64,000 nucleotides of DNA from Fulvivirga marina (GCF_016775155.1 NZ_JAEUGD010000043.1:161064-225063), one strand, 5' to 3'. Counted from the stretch's first letter, positions 24,058 through 33,858 are shown. Made by a program: numbers and translations. The notes: a model not told the origin generated them from the letters alone.

Positions 24058-26580
24058 TTAGTTGCCTACCATAAATACGGCATTAGCAAACAAAAGCTTG
24101 CCATTTTCCCAGAAACCTCTGAAAATCGGGTTATCTACCATATAAACAATTTGTCCGTTACCTATGTTTTCGACACCAAACACCAGGCTATTCTGTAATT
24201 TCTGAGTTGCCCGGTATCCAGCAAAACCACTGATAGGTTCGGCCTCTCCTTTGATAACTCCTACATTGCCACCTTCGGTTAAAAAAGCCAGATTCTGATT
24301 GCCTGTTTTCAATGTGAAGTAGGCTTTGTCATAACCATAGGCTAATGGGTGGGTGTTGTCAAGCTTTATCTTAAAAATAGCACCAAATATAGCATTGCTA
24401 AGCTGGTTTCTCTCCTGGTCTGCATAGCTTCTTAACTGTTCTTCAAGGCTCGGTTTTTTCTCGTCGTCCTTTTTCTCTTTGTCAGAAGCGAATTCTTTAA
24501 GACCAAAACCATTTTTGTCTTTAAAGGCATTAAGCGCACTTCCAATAGCGATTACTTTGCCTCCACCTCTTATCCAACTGTTAACTTTTGATAATGTACT
24601 TTCATTGAACAAACTATAATGCCCATGAGGAACAATGAGCACGTCATAGTCTGAAAGGTCTATATCATTGAAATAATCTGTGCCAATGTTTGTAACTGGA
24701 TATTCCAATTGTCTTTCAAAAAAATGCCAGATCTCTCCAAAATTTAGTGAAGAAGTTTGCTCGCCAGCCAGAACGGCCACTTTTGGAGTATTTATTCGGG
24801 CCACATCCCCGGAGCCTAAATCCACACCATTTTGCGCAAAGCCGGTGGATACTGCAATGACATTTCTATCGTATTTTTTCGCCAGTTTATGAATCATGTC
24901 ATCAAAGTCACGGCCCATGTTTTCATTGGTTCTTCTGGTTATGACTATGGAGCCGCGTGAGAAATTTTGATTTTCAATTTGAATAGGTTTGTGTGAGACC
25001 CTTGCGTTTATGCCTTCATTAAGGATTGCTGCCAAAAATTTGGAATCTTGCAAACTCCTATAGTCAAGTATATAGGCATAGGTGTGGGCAGGGGGTGCAC
25101 TGCTTTTAGGCTTTTGTGGATCATATTTGTCGGTAACGCTAATACGATCAGTAAGAGCATAGGCATCCAGACCGTGTGCATAAGGAAGAGACCAAGCCGT
25201 AATGTCGTAGGTAAGTGTGTCTGATAATTTTACTAACGGCTCAAACAGAGCGGTTAATAATCTTGACTTTGGCTGGTAAGCGCTGATCACCAAGTCGTTG
25301 TTATCAATTTTGACAGAAGCCATTTTATTTCTTCTGTAGCTAAATCCACTTAACGATTTGCCCGAATTGGCTTTGCCATAAGAGATGTGCTGCTTATCGA
25401 GAAACTGAGTTAAAGTTTTGACCTTGTCAGCGTCATTCCCTGTTTTAATTATGTAGGTTTTGTATTTTGATTCTGGATTTCTGGTGTTCTGATCAAAGTA
25501 CTTTTCGAACTCTTTTACCACCCTGGAGGCATGAATTGAGGTGATCTCAACTGTGGAGATACCAGTGGTAAAGTGGTGAACTAACCGGTCTTTTAGCGTT
25601 AATGTATCACCATATTCGGTGATGATACCCAAGCCTGCATAACCATGTCCGGCTTGCTCATACGTCATGCCTATAGCACCATTATAAGTGGGGTAAGTAT
25701 CCCCATAACTAGGGTAGAGCAAGTCAAAATGTTGCTTGGTAAAATATAGCCAGTTGTTGGTATCAAAATATTTTGCATGATTCTTTCCAATGATGGTCTG
25801 AAACTCCCTTTGCCATGGAGTGATCACTTCATGAAAGGGCTCAGCCGCCGGAGCAAAGTAATAAGGGTTGTTTATATACTGCTCATGAAAGTCAACATGA
25901 ATATGTGGCATCCATTGGTGATACTCCTCAGATCTGCTTGATGATTCTATCTGCGTTTGCCATGCCCAATCTCTGTTTAAGTCAAATAAATAGTGGTTTG
26001 GTCTGCCGCCCGGCCATGGTTCGTGGTGCTCTTTGGCATCCCCATTAGGGTTAAAGTGTCTATCTCCATATTGAGTATAGAAATTGGCATACCGATCTCT
26101 ACCATCAGGGTTTACGCACGGGTCTATGATCACTATTGTATTTTGCAGCCACGCTTTACTGCGCTCTTCTGTAACAAGAGCATGGATAGTTTTCATAGAG
26201 GCTTCAATGGAAGAGGCCTCATTACCATGAATATTGTAGCTCAGCCAGACTATGGCAGTGTGATCATCAGTAGCCGACCCCTCCAGTAGCTTTGCCCGCT
26301 TGAGGTTGTTTTGTTTAATTTCATCCAGCCTTGACATATTTTCTTCAGAAGCCACGATAGCGATCATTAGCGGTCGATGTTCATAGGTCTCCCCGTACTG
26401 TTGAAGTTTTACTGTTGGAGACGATTCAGCAACGTGCTTAAAGTATTCGATAACTTTATGGTGGCGAGTGAAGCGTTCGCCCAATTCATAACCTAAGAAC
26501 TCATCGGGAGATTTTAGGTTTTGAGAGTGTCCTGCTATGCAGGTAGCTAGTAAGCCAATTAAAGCCAGTGTTTTTTTCAT
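24058..26580 (-). CDS. Secreted M14-family zinc carboxypeptidase
   Basis: The 840-residue product has a signal peptide (MKKTLALIGLLATCIAGHS, cut near Q) and an N-terminal M14 peptidase domain over about residues 25-350. The zinc site is the His and Glu of NIHGNEASS with a later His in HVDFHEQY; NPDGRDRY and the Glu of IITEYGD complete the catalytic layout. The rest includes a glutamine-amidotransferase-like segment near residues 580-680 (YDVLIVPHGHYSLFN, WIRGGGKVIAIGSAL). It should trim peptides in the periplasm or outside. The frame runs upstream to a GTG at 26619, but the ATG at 26580 begins the signal peptide and is preferred. Confidence 0.9.
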   Translation of the reverse strand: MKKTLALIGLLATCIAGHSQNLKSPDEFLGYELGERFTRHHKVIEYFKHVAESSPTVKLQQYGETYEHRPLMIAIVASEENMSRLDEIKQNNLKRAKLLEGSATDDHTAIVWLSYNIHGNEASSIEASMKTIHALVTEERSKAWLQNTIVIIDPCVNPDGRDRYANFYTQYGDRHFNPNGDAKEHHEPWPGGRPNHYLFDLNRDWAWQTQIESSSRSEEYHQWMPHIHVDFHEQYINNPYYFAPAAEPFHEVITPWQREFQTIIGKNHAKYFDTNNWLYFTKQHFDLLYPSYGDTYPTYNGAIGMTYEQAGHGYAGLGIITEYGDTLTLKDRLVHHFTTGISTVEITSIHASRVVKEFEKYFDQNTRNPESKYKTYIIKTGNDADKVKTLTQFLDKQHISYGKANSGKSLSGFSYRRNKMASVKIDNNDLVISAYQPKSRLLTALFEPLVKLSDTLTYDITAWSLPYAHGLDAYALTDRISVTDKYDPQKPKSSAPPAHTYAYILDYRSLQDSKFLAAILNEGINARVSHKPIQIENQNFSRGSIVITRRTNENMGRDFDDMIHKLAKKYDRNVIAVSTGFAQNGVDLGSGDVARINTPKVAVLAGEQTSSLNFGEIWHFFERQLEYPVTNIGTDYFNDIDLSDYDVLIVPHGHYSLFNESTLSKVNSWIRGGGKVIAIGSALNAFKDKNGFGLKEFASDKEKKDDEKKPSLEEQLRSYADQERNQLSNAIFGAIFKIKLDNTHPLAYGYDKAYFTLKTGNQNLAFLTEGGNVGVIKGEAEPISGFAGYRATQKLQNSLVFGVENIGNGQIVYMVDNPIFRGFWENGKLLFANAVFMVGN

Positions 26581-26772
26581 AGAATAAAGTATTTCATGAT
26601 TAAAGCTATATAAAGTCACTCAATTAAGCGTACTAATTTTGAGTAGAGGTTGTAAGCTCATGTAATTGGGTATAAAGTCAATGTACGGAATAAAAACCTG
26701 CGAGACTACAACTTTAAATTCTTAAAACCCCTCAATACCAAGGTTTTTGCGGCCAAATGATATTATCCTTCC

Positions 26773-27306
26773 TTAGGGTTTATTCTTGATGAGACTCTTC
26801 ACCTGGGGTACATGATGATCAAAGTGTGACTGGAAAAATTCCATAGTTTGCCTGATGTTGATCATGCCTATCCTTGGGTGTTTAAAGATTTTTTTATTGT
26901 GTAGGGCAGGCGCAAGGTTGTCAAGAAATTCATGCATATCCTCCCTTACATTATCCCAGTCCGTTTTAAGTTCTTCAAGAGTTATTTCTTCCGGCATGCC
27001 TTCTTTTACCACTCTGGGGGCTTCAAATTTGACTGGAAGAAAAAGAAAAATTCGTAATAAATAGCTTCTGAATTTCTGCTTCATTGTAGATGGGTATAAA
27101 GCATCAGGATCAAGAGTTTTTTTCTTCATATAAGCCAAGGGTAACTTCTCGGCCTCTTTCATGTGGTACAGCACTTGTAAAGCAGACCACTTTTGGTCAT
27201 TAGGCTTGGCGTTAAGTTTCTCATGAGAAGCCCCTTCTACCAATGATAGTAATTTGTTCTTTGAACTTTCCAGTCTTTCAAAATAGGAGTGTAAATGCTT
27301 GTCCAT
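26773..27306 (-). CDS. DinB-family protein
   Basis: A 177-residue soluble protein with the four-helix DinB/YfiT fold. Helix 1 is in HSYFERLESSKNKLLSLV, followed by KWSALQVLYHMKEAEKL, where the His is the usual metal ligand; the last part has FQSHFDHHVPQVK with further metal-binding His residues. Members bind divalent metal and many are thiol transferases, but the reaction of this one is not known. The ATG at 27306 is chosen; the frame also has a TTG three codons upstream. It is a single gene. Confidence 0.8.
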   Translation of the reverse strand: MDKHLHSYFERLESSKNKLLSLVEGASHEKLNAKPNDQKWSALQVLYHMKEAEKLPLAYMKKKTLDPDALYPSTMKQKFRSYLLRIFLFLPVKFEAPRVVKEGMPEEITLEELKTDWDNVREDMHEFLDNLAPALHNKKIFKHPRIGMINIRQTMEFFQSHFDHHVPQVKSLIKNKP

Positions 27307-27377
27307 ACATGGCAAAGTATTAAATATATTGATTTTGACTTGCTGTAGTATACAGATATTTGAAAATTACGTAATAG

Positions 27378-27408
27378 TTTGGTGCATTTTGCCACATTGC
27401 TAACTTTA
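27378..27408 (+). promoter_or_regulatory. Probable promoter of the patatin/methyltransferase operon
   Basis: TTTG at 27378-27381, a 19-base spacer and TAACTTTA at 27401-27408 (one base off TAnnTTTG). The start of transcription would fall only a few bases before the ATG at 27416, so the leader would be very short. Confidence 0.42.
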
Positions 27409-27415
27409 TTTACTT

Positions 27416-28288
27416 ATGAAAAAAACAGCAGCACTGGTATTATCAAGTGGAGGGGCTCGTGGGGTAGCTCATATTGGAGTCATAGAGGCTCTGCTTGATG
27501 CAGGTTATGAAATTAGATCTATTTCCGGAAGCTCAATGGGTGCAGTGGTTGGTGGCGTCTATGCAACCGGGAAGTTACCTGAATTCAAAGAGTGGGTTTG
27601 TAATCTGGATAAAATTGATGTATTCAAGTTGATGGATTTCACTTTAAGTACGCAAGGCTTTGTACGGGGAGAGCGTGTTTTTAATCAAATGAAATCGTTT
27701 ATTGATGATTGCAACATTGAAGACTTGGATATAGGCTTTTCTGCAGTTGCTACTGATATAGTCAATAAGCAAGAGGTGGTTTTTGATTCTGGAAGTTTGT
27801 TTACAGCCCTCCGAGCTTCAGCTGCTATTCCGTCAGTACTTAAACCTAGTATCATTAACGGTGTTGAACTTGTTGATGGAGGTGTGCTTAACCCTATTCC
27901 CATAGCCCATGTAAAACGATCTGAGGATGATATTGTGGTAGTTTCTGATGTTAATGCAGCAGTACCTTGTATAAAGCCTGATAACCCACAATCTGCCGAA
28001 GATAAAGGACGGTTTGCTCCGCTACTTGAGAAATGGAACAGTATTTTCCTTAAGAATAGTAATAATAAAGTTAAAAGGTTGAGCTATTTTGACCTTGTTG
28101 CAAAATCTGTTGATTTGATGCAAGACCGAATTTCTGAATATATTATTGAACACAGCAGGCCTGATATTGTTGTTCGTATATCGAGAGAGACTTGCAGTAC
28201 CTTTGAGTTTTATAAAAGTAAGGAATTAATAGACTGTGGACGCCAGGAATTTGATAAATCATTAAAACATGCATTACTCGGAACTTAA
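27416..28288 (+). CDS. Patatin-like phospholipase (RssA/YlbK type)
   Basis: The 290-residue protein carries the patatin landmarks: the oxyanion loop SSGGARGVAHIGV, the nucleophile Ser in SGSSMGAVVGG, and the catalytic Asp in LVDGGVLNPIP. These form a Ser-Asp dyad that cleaves acyl chains from lipids. No signal peptide is seen, so it probably acts in the cytosol or on the inner membrane. A methyltransferase gene overlaps its 3' end by 20 bases, indicating an operon. Confidence 0.9.
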   Translation: MKKTAALVLSSGGARGVAHIGVIEALLDAGYEIRSISGSSMGAVVGGVYATGKLPEFKEWVCNLDKIDVFKLMDFTLSTQGFVRGERVFNQMKSFIDDCNIEDLDIGFSAVATDIVNKQEVVFDSGSLFTALRASAAIPSVLKPSIINGVELVDGGVLNPIPIAHVKRSEDDIVVVSDVNAAVPCIKPDNPQSAEDKGRFAPLLEKWNSIFLKNSNNKVKRLSYFDLVAKSVDLMQDRISEYIIEHSRPDIVVRISRETCSTFEFYKSKELIDCGRQEFDKSLKHALLGT

Positions 28289-28838
28289 CAAAGCAATTGG
28301 CAATATTGATATTTACTTGCTTGACCAAATCCTTAAAGGACGATTTGAAGGAAAAAAAAGGCTTTTAGATGCTGGGTGTGGAGAGGGAAGAAACATGACC
28401 TACTTCCTTAATAATGGGTATGATGTGTATGGAGTTGATAGTAATCCTTTGGCCGTTAGAATGTTACACATGATGCATAAAGCCATTCCGAAAGACCATT
28501 TTTTGGAAGGAAAAGTAGAAAGGCTACCCTGGAAGGACTATTTCTTTGATGCTATTATCTGTAGTGCTGTTTTGCATTTTGCTCCGGATCGCGATACATT
28601 TTTTGAGATGATCAAGGAATTAAAACGCGTTCTTAATCAGCACGGTATCCTCTTCATACGGATGGCTTCTACCTTGGGCATGGAAAAGTCAGACAATGAT
28701 ACATTTAGTTATTTACTGACACCAGAAGATATTAGCACGCTTGTTTATGAGTCAGGGTTTGAAAAGGTAGAGCCTATCAAAACAGTATTGGTTGAAGGTC
28801 AGAGGTCTATGGCTACATTAGTGTTAGCTAAATCTTAG
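28269..28838 (+). CDS. Class I SAM-dependent methyltransferase
   Basis: This 189-residue soluble protein has the SAM-binding fold: motif I LLDAGCGEGRNM, the acidic end of strand 2 in VYGVDSNPLAV, and motifs DAIICSAVLHFA and LKRVLNQHGILFIRM. The group resembles the Methyltransf_11/TehB-like enzymes with unknown acceptors. It starts inside the patatin gene (20-base overlap), so the two are translationally coupled. A shared role in lipid chemistry is possible but not shown. Confidence 0.85.
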   Translation: MHYSELNKAIGNIDIYLLDQILKGRFEGKKRLLDAGCGEGRNMTYFLNNGYDVYGVDSNPLAVRMLHMMHKAIPKDHFLEGKVERLPWKDYFFDAIICSAVLHFAPDRDTFFEMIKELKRVLNQHGILFIRMASTLGMEKSDNDTFSYLLTPEDISTLVYESGFEKVEPIKTVLVEGQRSMATLVLAKS

Positions 28839-28903
28839 AATATTTTTTAAAATTCAATAATAATTTATAGATTGAAGGCTTATCAAAACTTATTAAATCA
28901 ATT

Positions 28904-29413
28904 ATGGAAACAACATTAGATTCACCTGTTTCTGAGCAAAGGCCGGTTGAATACGCAGGGTTTTGGCTTAGGTTTGTCGCCTATATCATTGATGCTATTA
29001 TTCTATCGATAGGCTATTGGATCATTATCTCACCTTTATTGGGCCTTTTAGGGTTAGGAACCTTTAATTCATTTTCATCAGGCAATATGTCTGAAGAAGA
29101 GATGATGGGGGTGGCAAGTATTTTCTCTGGTTCAATAGTCCTTATTCAAATTGTTAGTATAATTCTCTATTGGCTTTATTTTGCATTAATGGAGTCGAGT
29201 AACAAACAGGCTACAGTAGGTAAAATGGCTCTTGGACTTGTTGTTACTGACATGCATGGCAATAAGATCAGCTTTGGTCAGGCTACAGGAAGATATTTTG
29301 GTAAAATAATTTCTGGCTTAATATTGGCCATAGGGTATATAATGGCTGGCTTTACTGAAAAAAAGCAGGCACTTCATGATATGCTTGCCGGAACTCTTGT
29401 AGTGAAAAAATAA
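28904..29413 (+). CDS. RDD-family membrane protein
   Basis: The 169-residue inner-membrane protein has the RDD signature: an Arg in FWLRFVAYIIDAIIL, the double Asp-like region within the first segment, and a last segment ending in KKQALHDMLAGTLVVKK. There are three or four membrane segments. RDD proteins have been linked to ion or solute exchange, but no specific substrate can be assigned. It follows the methyltransferase by 65 bases and a terminator follows. Confidence 0.85.
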   Translation: METTLDSPVSEQRPVEYAGFWLRFVAYIIDAIILSIGYWIIISPLLGLLGLGTFNSFSSGNMSEEEMMGVASIFSGSIVLIQIVSIILYWLYFALMESSNKQATVGKMALGLVVTDMHGNKISFGQATGRYFGKIISGLILAIGYIMAGFTEKKQALHDMLAGTLVVKK

Positions 29414-29421
29414 TGAATAAT

Positions 29422-29449
29422 AAATGCTCCGGTAAGTTCCGGCGCATTT
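29422..29449. terminator. Shared terminator of convergent RDD and lipid kinase genes
   Basis: AAATGCTCCGG (29422-29432) and CCGGCGCATTT (29439-29449) pair with one mismatch around a six-base loop. The hairpin reaches the stop codon of the minus-strand lipid kinase gene, so it serves both directions. Confidence 0.6.
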
Positions 29450-30356
29450 ATCGGTAAATAAAATCAATACCTTCTTTCACTACTTGTACGGTTACAGGAG
29501 TGCCGCCTATGAACTCGCCATCTGCTTCAATACAGCAGTCTGCTGAAGGAGATGTTATTTTTAGGCTTCTTGCCACTTTGTACTCTACTTTGTGGTGTGT
29601 TAGGATTTTTCCTTTTTTGATTTTGACCACATTTTTCAGGTAATCCCCCAGACCAATGTCTCCGGATATCACAATAGAGAATTTCCCATCGCTGGGGTCA
29701 GCTTCAGGAGCTATACATAAACCGCTTCCAAAATATTTGCCGTTGGCAATAACCAGTGAATTGATTTTTCCTTCCCATTTCCAGTCATCTGTTATACAGG
29801 TTACAGGCTGGTTTGTGTAGCTAAAGAAAGTTCTGATGATGGCACCAAAAAAAGTAACATCAGACCCGAAGATTTTAGACGAATTGTTTACCCGTTTGAC
29901 AACTTCAGCGCCAATTCCCAAGTCAGCAATATTGATAAAATAGCGTTTGTAAAGAAGTTCCCCTGCCTTCCGTTCAATCAGACCAAGATCTAGTTTTCTA
30001 TAGCTTCCCTTTTCTATGGCTTGCAGAAGTTCTTGGAGAGACTTTGGTGCAGAAATAGTTCTTGCAAAATCATTCGCGGTGCCATAAGTGAGCATGCCCA
30101 CTTTGCAGTAGAGGTTGGAGGACTTCTTAACTCCATTAACAGTTTCATTTAAAGTACCATCACCACCGACTGCTATAATGTGAGTACACCCGGCATCTGC
30201 AAGTTCAGTAGCTAAAGTTATGGCGTGACCTGTCTTGGATGTCTCTTTAACAATTATGTTCAGGTTACGAATGACATTATCCAGCTTATCTAACTCCTGA
30301 TTGAAGCGTTTTTGCCGTCCTTTTTTGCCATTGACTACAAAGCCGATCTTTAACAT
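29448..30356 (-). CDS. Diacylglycerol kinase-family lipid kinase (YegS/DagK-like)
   Basis: The 302-residue protein has the DAGK catalytic fold: a nucleotide-binding GGDGTLNETVNG near residue 80, GTANDFARTI and the C-terminal domain with ADPSDGKFSIVI and a closing beta region (IEADGEFIGGTPVTVQV). It phosphorylates a lipid such as diacylglycerol, or a related lipid, at the inner face of the membrane. It stands alone on the minus strand, convergent with the RDD gene and divergent from the DUF427 gene. Confidence 0.9.
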   Translation of the reverse strand: MLKIGFVVNGKKGRQKRFNQELDKLDNVIRNLNIIVKETSKTGHAITLATELADAGCTHIIAVGGDGTLNETVNGVKKSSNLYCKVGMLTYGTANDFARTISAPKSLQELLQAIEKGSYRKLDLGLIERKAGELLYKRYFINIADLGIGAEVVKRVNNSSKIFGSDVTFFGAIIRTFFSYTNQPVTCITDDWKWEGKINSLVIANGKYFGSGLCIAPEADPSDGKFSIVISGDIGLGDYLKNVVKIKKGKILTHHKVEYKVARSLKITSPSADCCIEADGEFIGGTPVTVQVVKEGIDFIYR

Positions 30357-30459
30357 TTAAGTTTTAGGGTTAACCCTTAAAGGTATGCACGTGTCATTAA
30401 ACAGACAATAGATTTTGCTGCTAACTCCATATATTAGTCCCTCATTAAAATAGAAATCT

Positions 30460-30741
30460 ATGAAAGCCATTTGGAACGGTAAAACCATCGCTGAAAGCGA
30501 CGATACTATAGTAATTGAAGGAAATCATTACTTCCCTGCTAATGCTGTAAACAAAGAGTTTCTAAAAGAATCGGAAACAAATACAGTGTGTCCCTGGAAG
30601 GGAACAGCATCGTACTATACGCTTGAAGTAAATGATAATGTTAACAAAGATGCAGTTTGGTACTACCCTGAGACCAAAGAGGCTGCAAAGCCCATTGAAG
30701 GAAGGCTCGCCTTTTGGAAAGGTGTAGAGGTGGTACAATAG
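30460..30741 (+). CDS. DUF427 domain protein
   Basis: A 93-residue protein that is entirely a DUF427 domain: it begins KAIWNGKTIAESDDTIVIEGNHYFP, contains CPWKGTASYYTLEVN and ends with WYYPETKEAAKPIEGRLAFW. The family adopts a small beta-rich fold and is widespread; its biochemical role is not established. It is a single gene between the lipid kinase and the convergent MFS pseudogene. Confidence 0.88.
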   Translation: MKAIWNGKTIAESDDTIVIEGNHYFPANAVNKEFLKESETNTVCPWKGTASYYTLEVNDNVNKDAVWYYPETKEAAKPIEGRLAFWKGVEVVQ

Positions 30742-30759
30742 GTCAATGGCTTTGATATA

Positions 30760-31860
30760 CTAGTTTTTTCTTAAGATAAAGAAGAACAGAGCACTCAAGA
30801 AAGCGCCTGTGGCAGCGCAAATCCACCAGAGAATATCGAAGCCTAAACCAGCTATTATGCGGGTACCCAAGAAGGGTGCCAGCATAAATGCAGTTGCCCA
30901 GCCCAGAGAGTAAAGCCCGAGATAACTTCCCTGGCTGTTTTTATCTGCTGCGTTGATTACGTAGGTAACCATGAAAGGCATGGCCATTATTTCTGCAAAG
31001 CTCAGTATTGCCATAGCTAGAATGAGCAAAGGTATATTTCCGGCAAAATTGAGCATAGCGTATGATGCTCCGCATAAGAAGGTGCCTAAAACAATCATTT
31101 TGATAATAGGTACTCGTTTTTCAAAATGATTAACCAATACCATTTCAAACAGAAAAACAATAAGGCCGTTCAACCCAAGTAACATACCAATTGTCCCCTC
31201 CGATAAATGATGGGATTCCCTGTAAAATAAGGGAAGGGTATTGAAAAGCTGAAAAAATACGATAGCAAAGCCTGCAACGAGCAATACAAATACTAAAAAG
31301 GGGTAGTCACGGTAAGGAGACTTATTTGCTAATCCATTGTCTTTGTTAGTGGCTTTTTTAACAGCCCTTGGAGCTTTGTTTCTGAAATACGCGAAGAAAA
31401 ATATGCCGGCAGAAATACAGGTAAGTCCATCAGCATAAAATAGAAACTCATAAGAGTAAGAAGCCAGTATGCCTCCAAGTGCAGGTCCAATGGAAAACCC
31501 AAGGTTGATCGCCATCCTGTTGAGTGAGTATGAACGGGTTAGATTTTCTGGTTTGGAGTAAGAAGCTATGGAAGCCATGTTTGCAGGCCTTAGCGATTCT
31601 ATGGTAAGACTTACCAGAAAGACCGCGACAGTGAGCCATTCGAAAACAGTGATCATAGGCAGGAAGAGGAAAAATGTTCCTCCAAGAATCAGGCTAAGAA
31701 ATTGAACCAGAAAATTACCAATCTTGTCCGATAACCACCCTCCTATTAATTAACCAGCCATAGCCCCTAATCCATATGATGCTAATACAATCCCCGTTTC
31801 TCTGATTTCAAATTTCAGAGACTGGGTTAGGTAAATGATTTGCAGTAGGTTTCCTCCCAT
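30760..31860 (-). pseudogene. MFS transporter pseudogene (in-frame stop and missing 5' end)
   Basis: One continuous minus-strand frame from 31860 to 30760 encodes a major-facilitator protein, but it contains an in-frame TAA at 31752-31750. Before the stop the frame reads IIYLTQSLKFEIRETG and ASYGLGAMAG; after it LIGGWLSDKIG, the MFS motif A between segments 2 and 3. Related transporters usually have Gln or a small residue at the stop position, so a CAA-to-TAA change is likely. The first membrane segment is also missing, because the frame meets the end of the LytTR gene at 31901. An internal ATG at 31656 opens 298 residues of the remaining segments. A functional product is improbable. Confidence 0.8.
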
Positions 31861-31900
31861 TTCTTTTTTTACAATGTACAAAAAGTCGGTTTCCTGATTT

Positions 31901-32572
31901 TTATAGAGATATGTCTTTAATCTGCTGCCGGTAAGATTTACCTATTGGTAGTTCTTTATTAGCAACGGTTATCCAATGCCTTCCTTTGGAGCTGATGTTG
32001 TTCTTATTAACGATGTATGATTTATGAATTCTAATGAAATTGTCCGGGAGGCTTTGCTCTAGATTTTTCAAAGCCTCCAGGCTCATCAGTTTCCCTTCCT
32101 TTAGGTGGTAAGTCACATATTCACGAGCCCCTTCAATATAATTTATATCTGAATATCGAAGCCTGTGTGTTTGATGGTCAGCTTTTATGATCCAGTAATC
32201 TTCTTTTTCTTCTGACCGTTTTTTTATTCTATCGTGGGCTTTTTCCACTGCTACCAAAAATCGCTTGAAAGAGATGGGCTTCACTAGGTAATCGATCACA
32301 TCAAGCTCATAGCCTTCGAGAGCGTAATCAGGGTATGCCGTAGTAAAAATAGCAGCAGGCTTGTTTTGGAGGGAACGTAAAAACTCTGTTCCAGTAAGTT
32401 CAGGCATTTGAATATCTACAAACATCAGATCCACTTTGTTTTTCTTTATGAAGCCTAAAGCCTCAATAGGGTTTTTGAAGCTTTGAAGGTGAGTGAGGTA
32501 GGGAATCCTGGATATATAACTTTCAATGATAGCACGGGCGGGAAATTCGTCGTCAATTACAATACAATTCAT
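31901..32572 (-). CDS. LytTR-family response regulator
   Basis: The 223-residue protein has a receiver domain (VIDDEFPAR, phospho-acceptor Asp in VDLMFVDIQMPEL, Thr in FTTAYPDYA, Lys in YLVKPISF) and a LytTR DNA-binding domain over about residues 125-220 (DINYIEGAREYVTYHL, LPDNFIRIHKSYIVNK, ELPIGKSYRQQI). It is the partner of the LytS-like kinase upstream, whose gene it overlaps by 4 bases. The divergent Spy-like gene at 33859 is a candidate target. Confidence 0.92.
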   Translation of the reverse strand: MNCIVIDDEFPARAIIESYISRIPYLTHLQSFKNPIEALGFIKKNKVDLMFVDIQMPELTGTEFLRSLQNKPAAIFTTAYPDYALEGYELDVIDYLVKPISFKRFLVAVEKAHDRIKKRSEEKEDYWIIKADHQTHRLRYSDINYIEGAREYVTYHLKEGKLMSLEALKNLEQSLPDNFIRIHKSYIVNKNNISSKGRHWITVANKELPIGKSYRQQIKDISL

Positions 32573-33618
32573 TTTAGCTCAAGTTTTAGGTTTATTGTAA
32601 ACACGTGCTCGTCGTCATTTATACTTAATTCATATTGGTCTGGGTAGAGAAACTCCAACCTTCTTTTAACATTTTCAAGCCCTATTCCACCAGTTTTGTC
32701 TTTTGTGCTGCTTCTGCTTATTGTATTGCTCACTAACATCTGGAGCGAATGCCCGGAGGTCGACAATCTTATCTCTACAAAACTTGTATCATCACCCAAA
32801 TTGCTATGCTTGAATGCATTTTCTATAAAGGGGATCAATATCATAGGGCTAATGTTTTTATCCCCGTCTGCGCCTGAAAAATCGACCCGTATATCTGGCT
32901 GCTGTTCAAATTTGATACGCTGAAAGTCAATATAATCATTAATATAACTTATCTCACGACTTAGTAATACTTGCTTTGCATTGGTTTCGTAAAGTACATA
33001 CTTCATCATCTCAGAGAGTTTCATGATCATGTCCGGCGTTTTTTCACCTCTTGTGGTAGCCATGTAGTAGATGTTATTCATGGCGTTTAACAAAAAGTGA
33101 GGGTTGATCTGAGACTTTAAAAACTTCATCTCTGTTTGCAGATTTTCATTCATCAAATTAATCTCACGCTGTTTCCTTTGTTGGTTCCTTCTTATAGTCC
33201 AGTAGGTAGAGCTTATGAATAGTACTGCTAGTGAAGAAATGATGTTGTTAATGAAGATCCGGCTTCTAAAGGCTCGTTCTAGCCTTGGAGCTTCGTGAAA
33301 CCGTCTATGTCGGCCGGTCTCCTGAGCATCATGAATGAAAGGCATCTCATTAGATAGCGAGAATAAAAAGTAGGTAAAAACAATGAGTATAGCCAGAGAG
33401 AGAAAATAAGTAACATACTTATTCTTATCCAGGAGCTTAGGAAGTAATATGTGATAATTGACATAGAATAGTATGGCGTGAATAGCTACCACCCGCGTTG
33501 CGAGAATTATGGATGCTTCTGAGTCGAAGGGAAACGACAGGAAGTAATAATGAATAAGAAAGTAGCCTATCCATAATAATATGGACAAGGCTACAAGCTG
33601 AGTGCGTTGTGTTACCAT
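32569..33618 (-). CDS. LytS/YehU-type sensor histidine kinase
   Basis: The 349-residue protein has four membrane segments in residues about 8-155, then a His_kinase domain with the phospho-accepting His in SQINPHFLLNAMNNIYY and a HATPase region with PFIENAFKHS and GIGLENVKRRLEFLYP. It passes a signal to the LytTR regulator encoded just downstream (overlap ATGA at 32569-32572). No extra sensor domain is seen, so the signal is perhaps read within the membrane. This type is frequent in Bacteroidota. Confidence 0.92.
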   Translation of the reverse strand: MVTQRTQLVALSILLWIGYFLIHYYFLSFPFDSEASIILATRVVAIHAILFYVNYHILLPKLLDKNKYVTYFLSLAILIVFTYFLFSLSNEMPFIHDAQETGRHRRFHEAPRLERAFRSRIFINNIISSLAVLFISSTYWTIRRNQQRKQREINLMNENLQTEMKFLKSQINPHFLLNAMNNIYYMATTRGEKTPDMIMKLSEMMKYVLYETNAKQVLLSREISYINDYIDFQRIKFEQQPDIRVDFSGADGDKNISPMILIPFIENAFKHSNLGDDTSFVEIRLSTSGHSLQMLVSNTISRSSTKDKTGGIGLENVKRRLEFLYPDQYELSINDDEHVFTINLKLELK

Positions 33619-33677
33619 ATTCTAATTTACGTTTTTTAAGGGCAGCAAGAGCTTAGGTTTCAATGTAATGACCTGTT

Positions 33678-33768
33678 TTTTCAACCAACGTTAATCCTGA
33701 CATCGAATCTTGTGTTTTAGTTTGAGATTTTGACTGTTAACCTCAGCTTCTTCTCCGTTCGTTGAAAA
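33678..33768. repeat. Spaced inverted repeat in divergent LytS / Spy-like promoter region
   Basis: TTTTCAACCAACG (33678-33690) and CGTTCGTTGAAAA (33756-33768) are inverted with one mismatch and 65 bases between. They sit between the kinase start (33618) and the Spy-like gene (33859). They could be paired binding sites for the LytTR regulator or part of an RNA structure; the sequence does not decide. Confidence 0.45.
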
Positions 33769-33858
33769 TACCCGGTTGTTGATTGAATACATTAATTATT
33801 ACAGCACAAAAGCCTGAATTTTACCGTTGATGCAATCAAGAATCAAAAGAAATTAAAA

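Noticed and set aside
31448..31639. 63-residue minus-strand frame within the MFS pseudogene
   Set aside because: It is an out-of-frame shadow; the transporter homology is in the other frame on the same strand.
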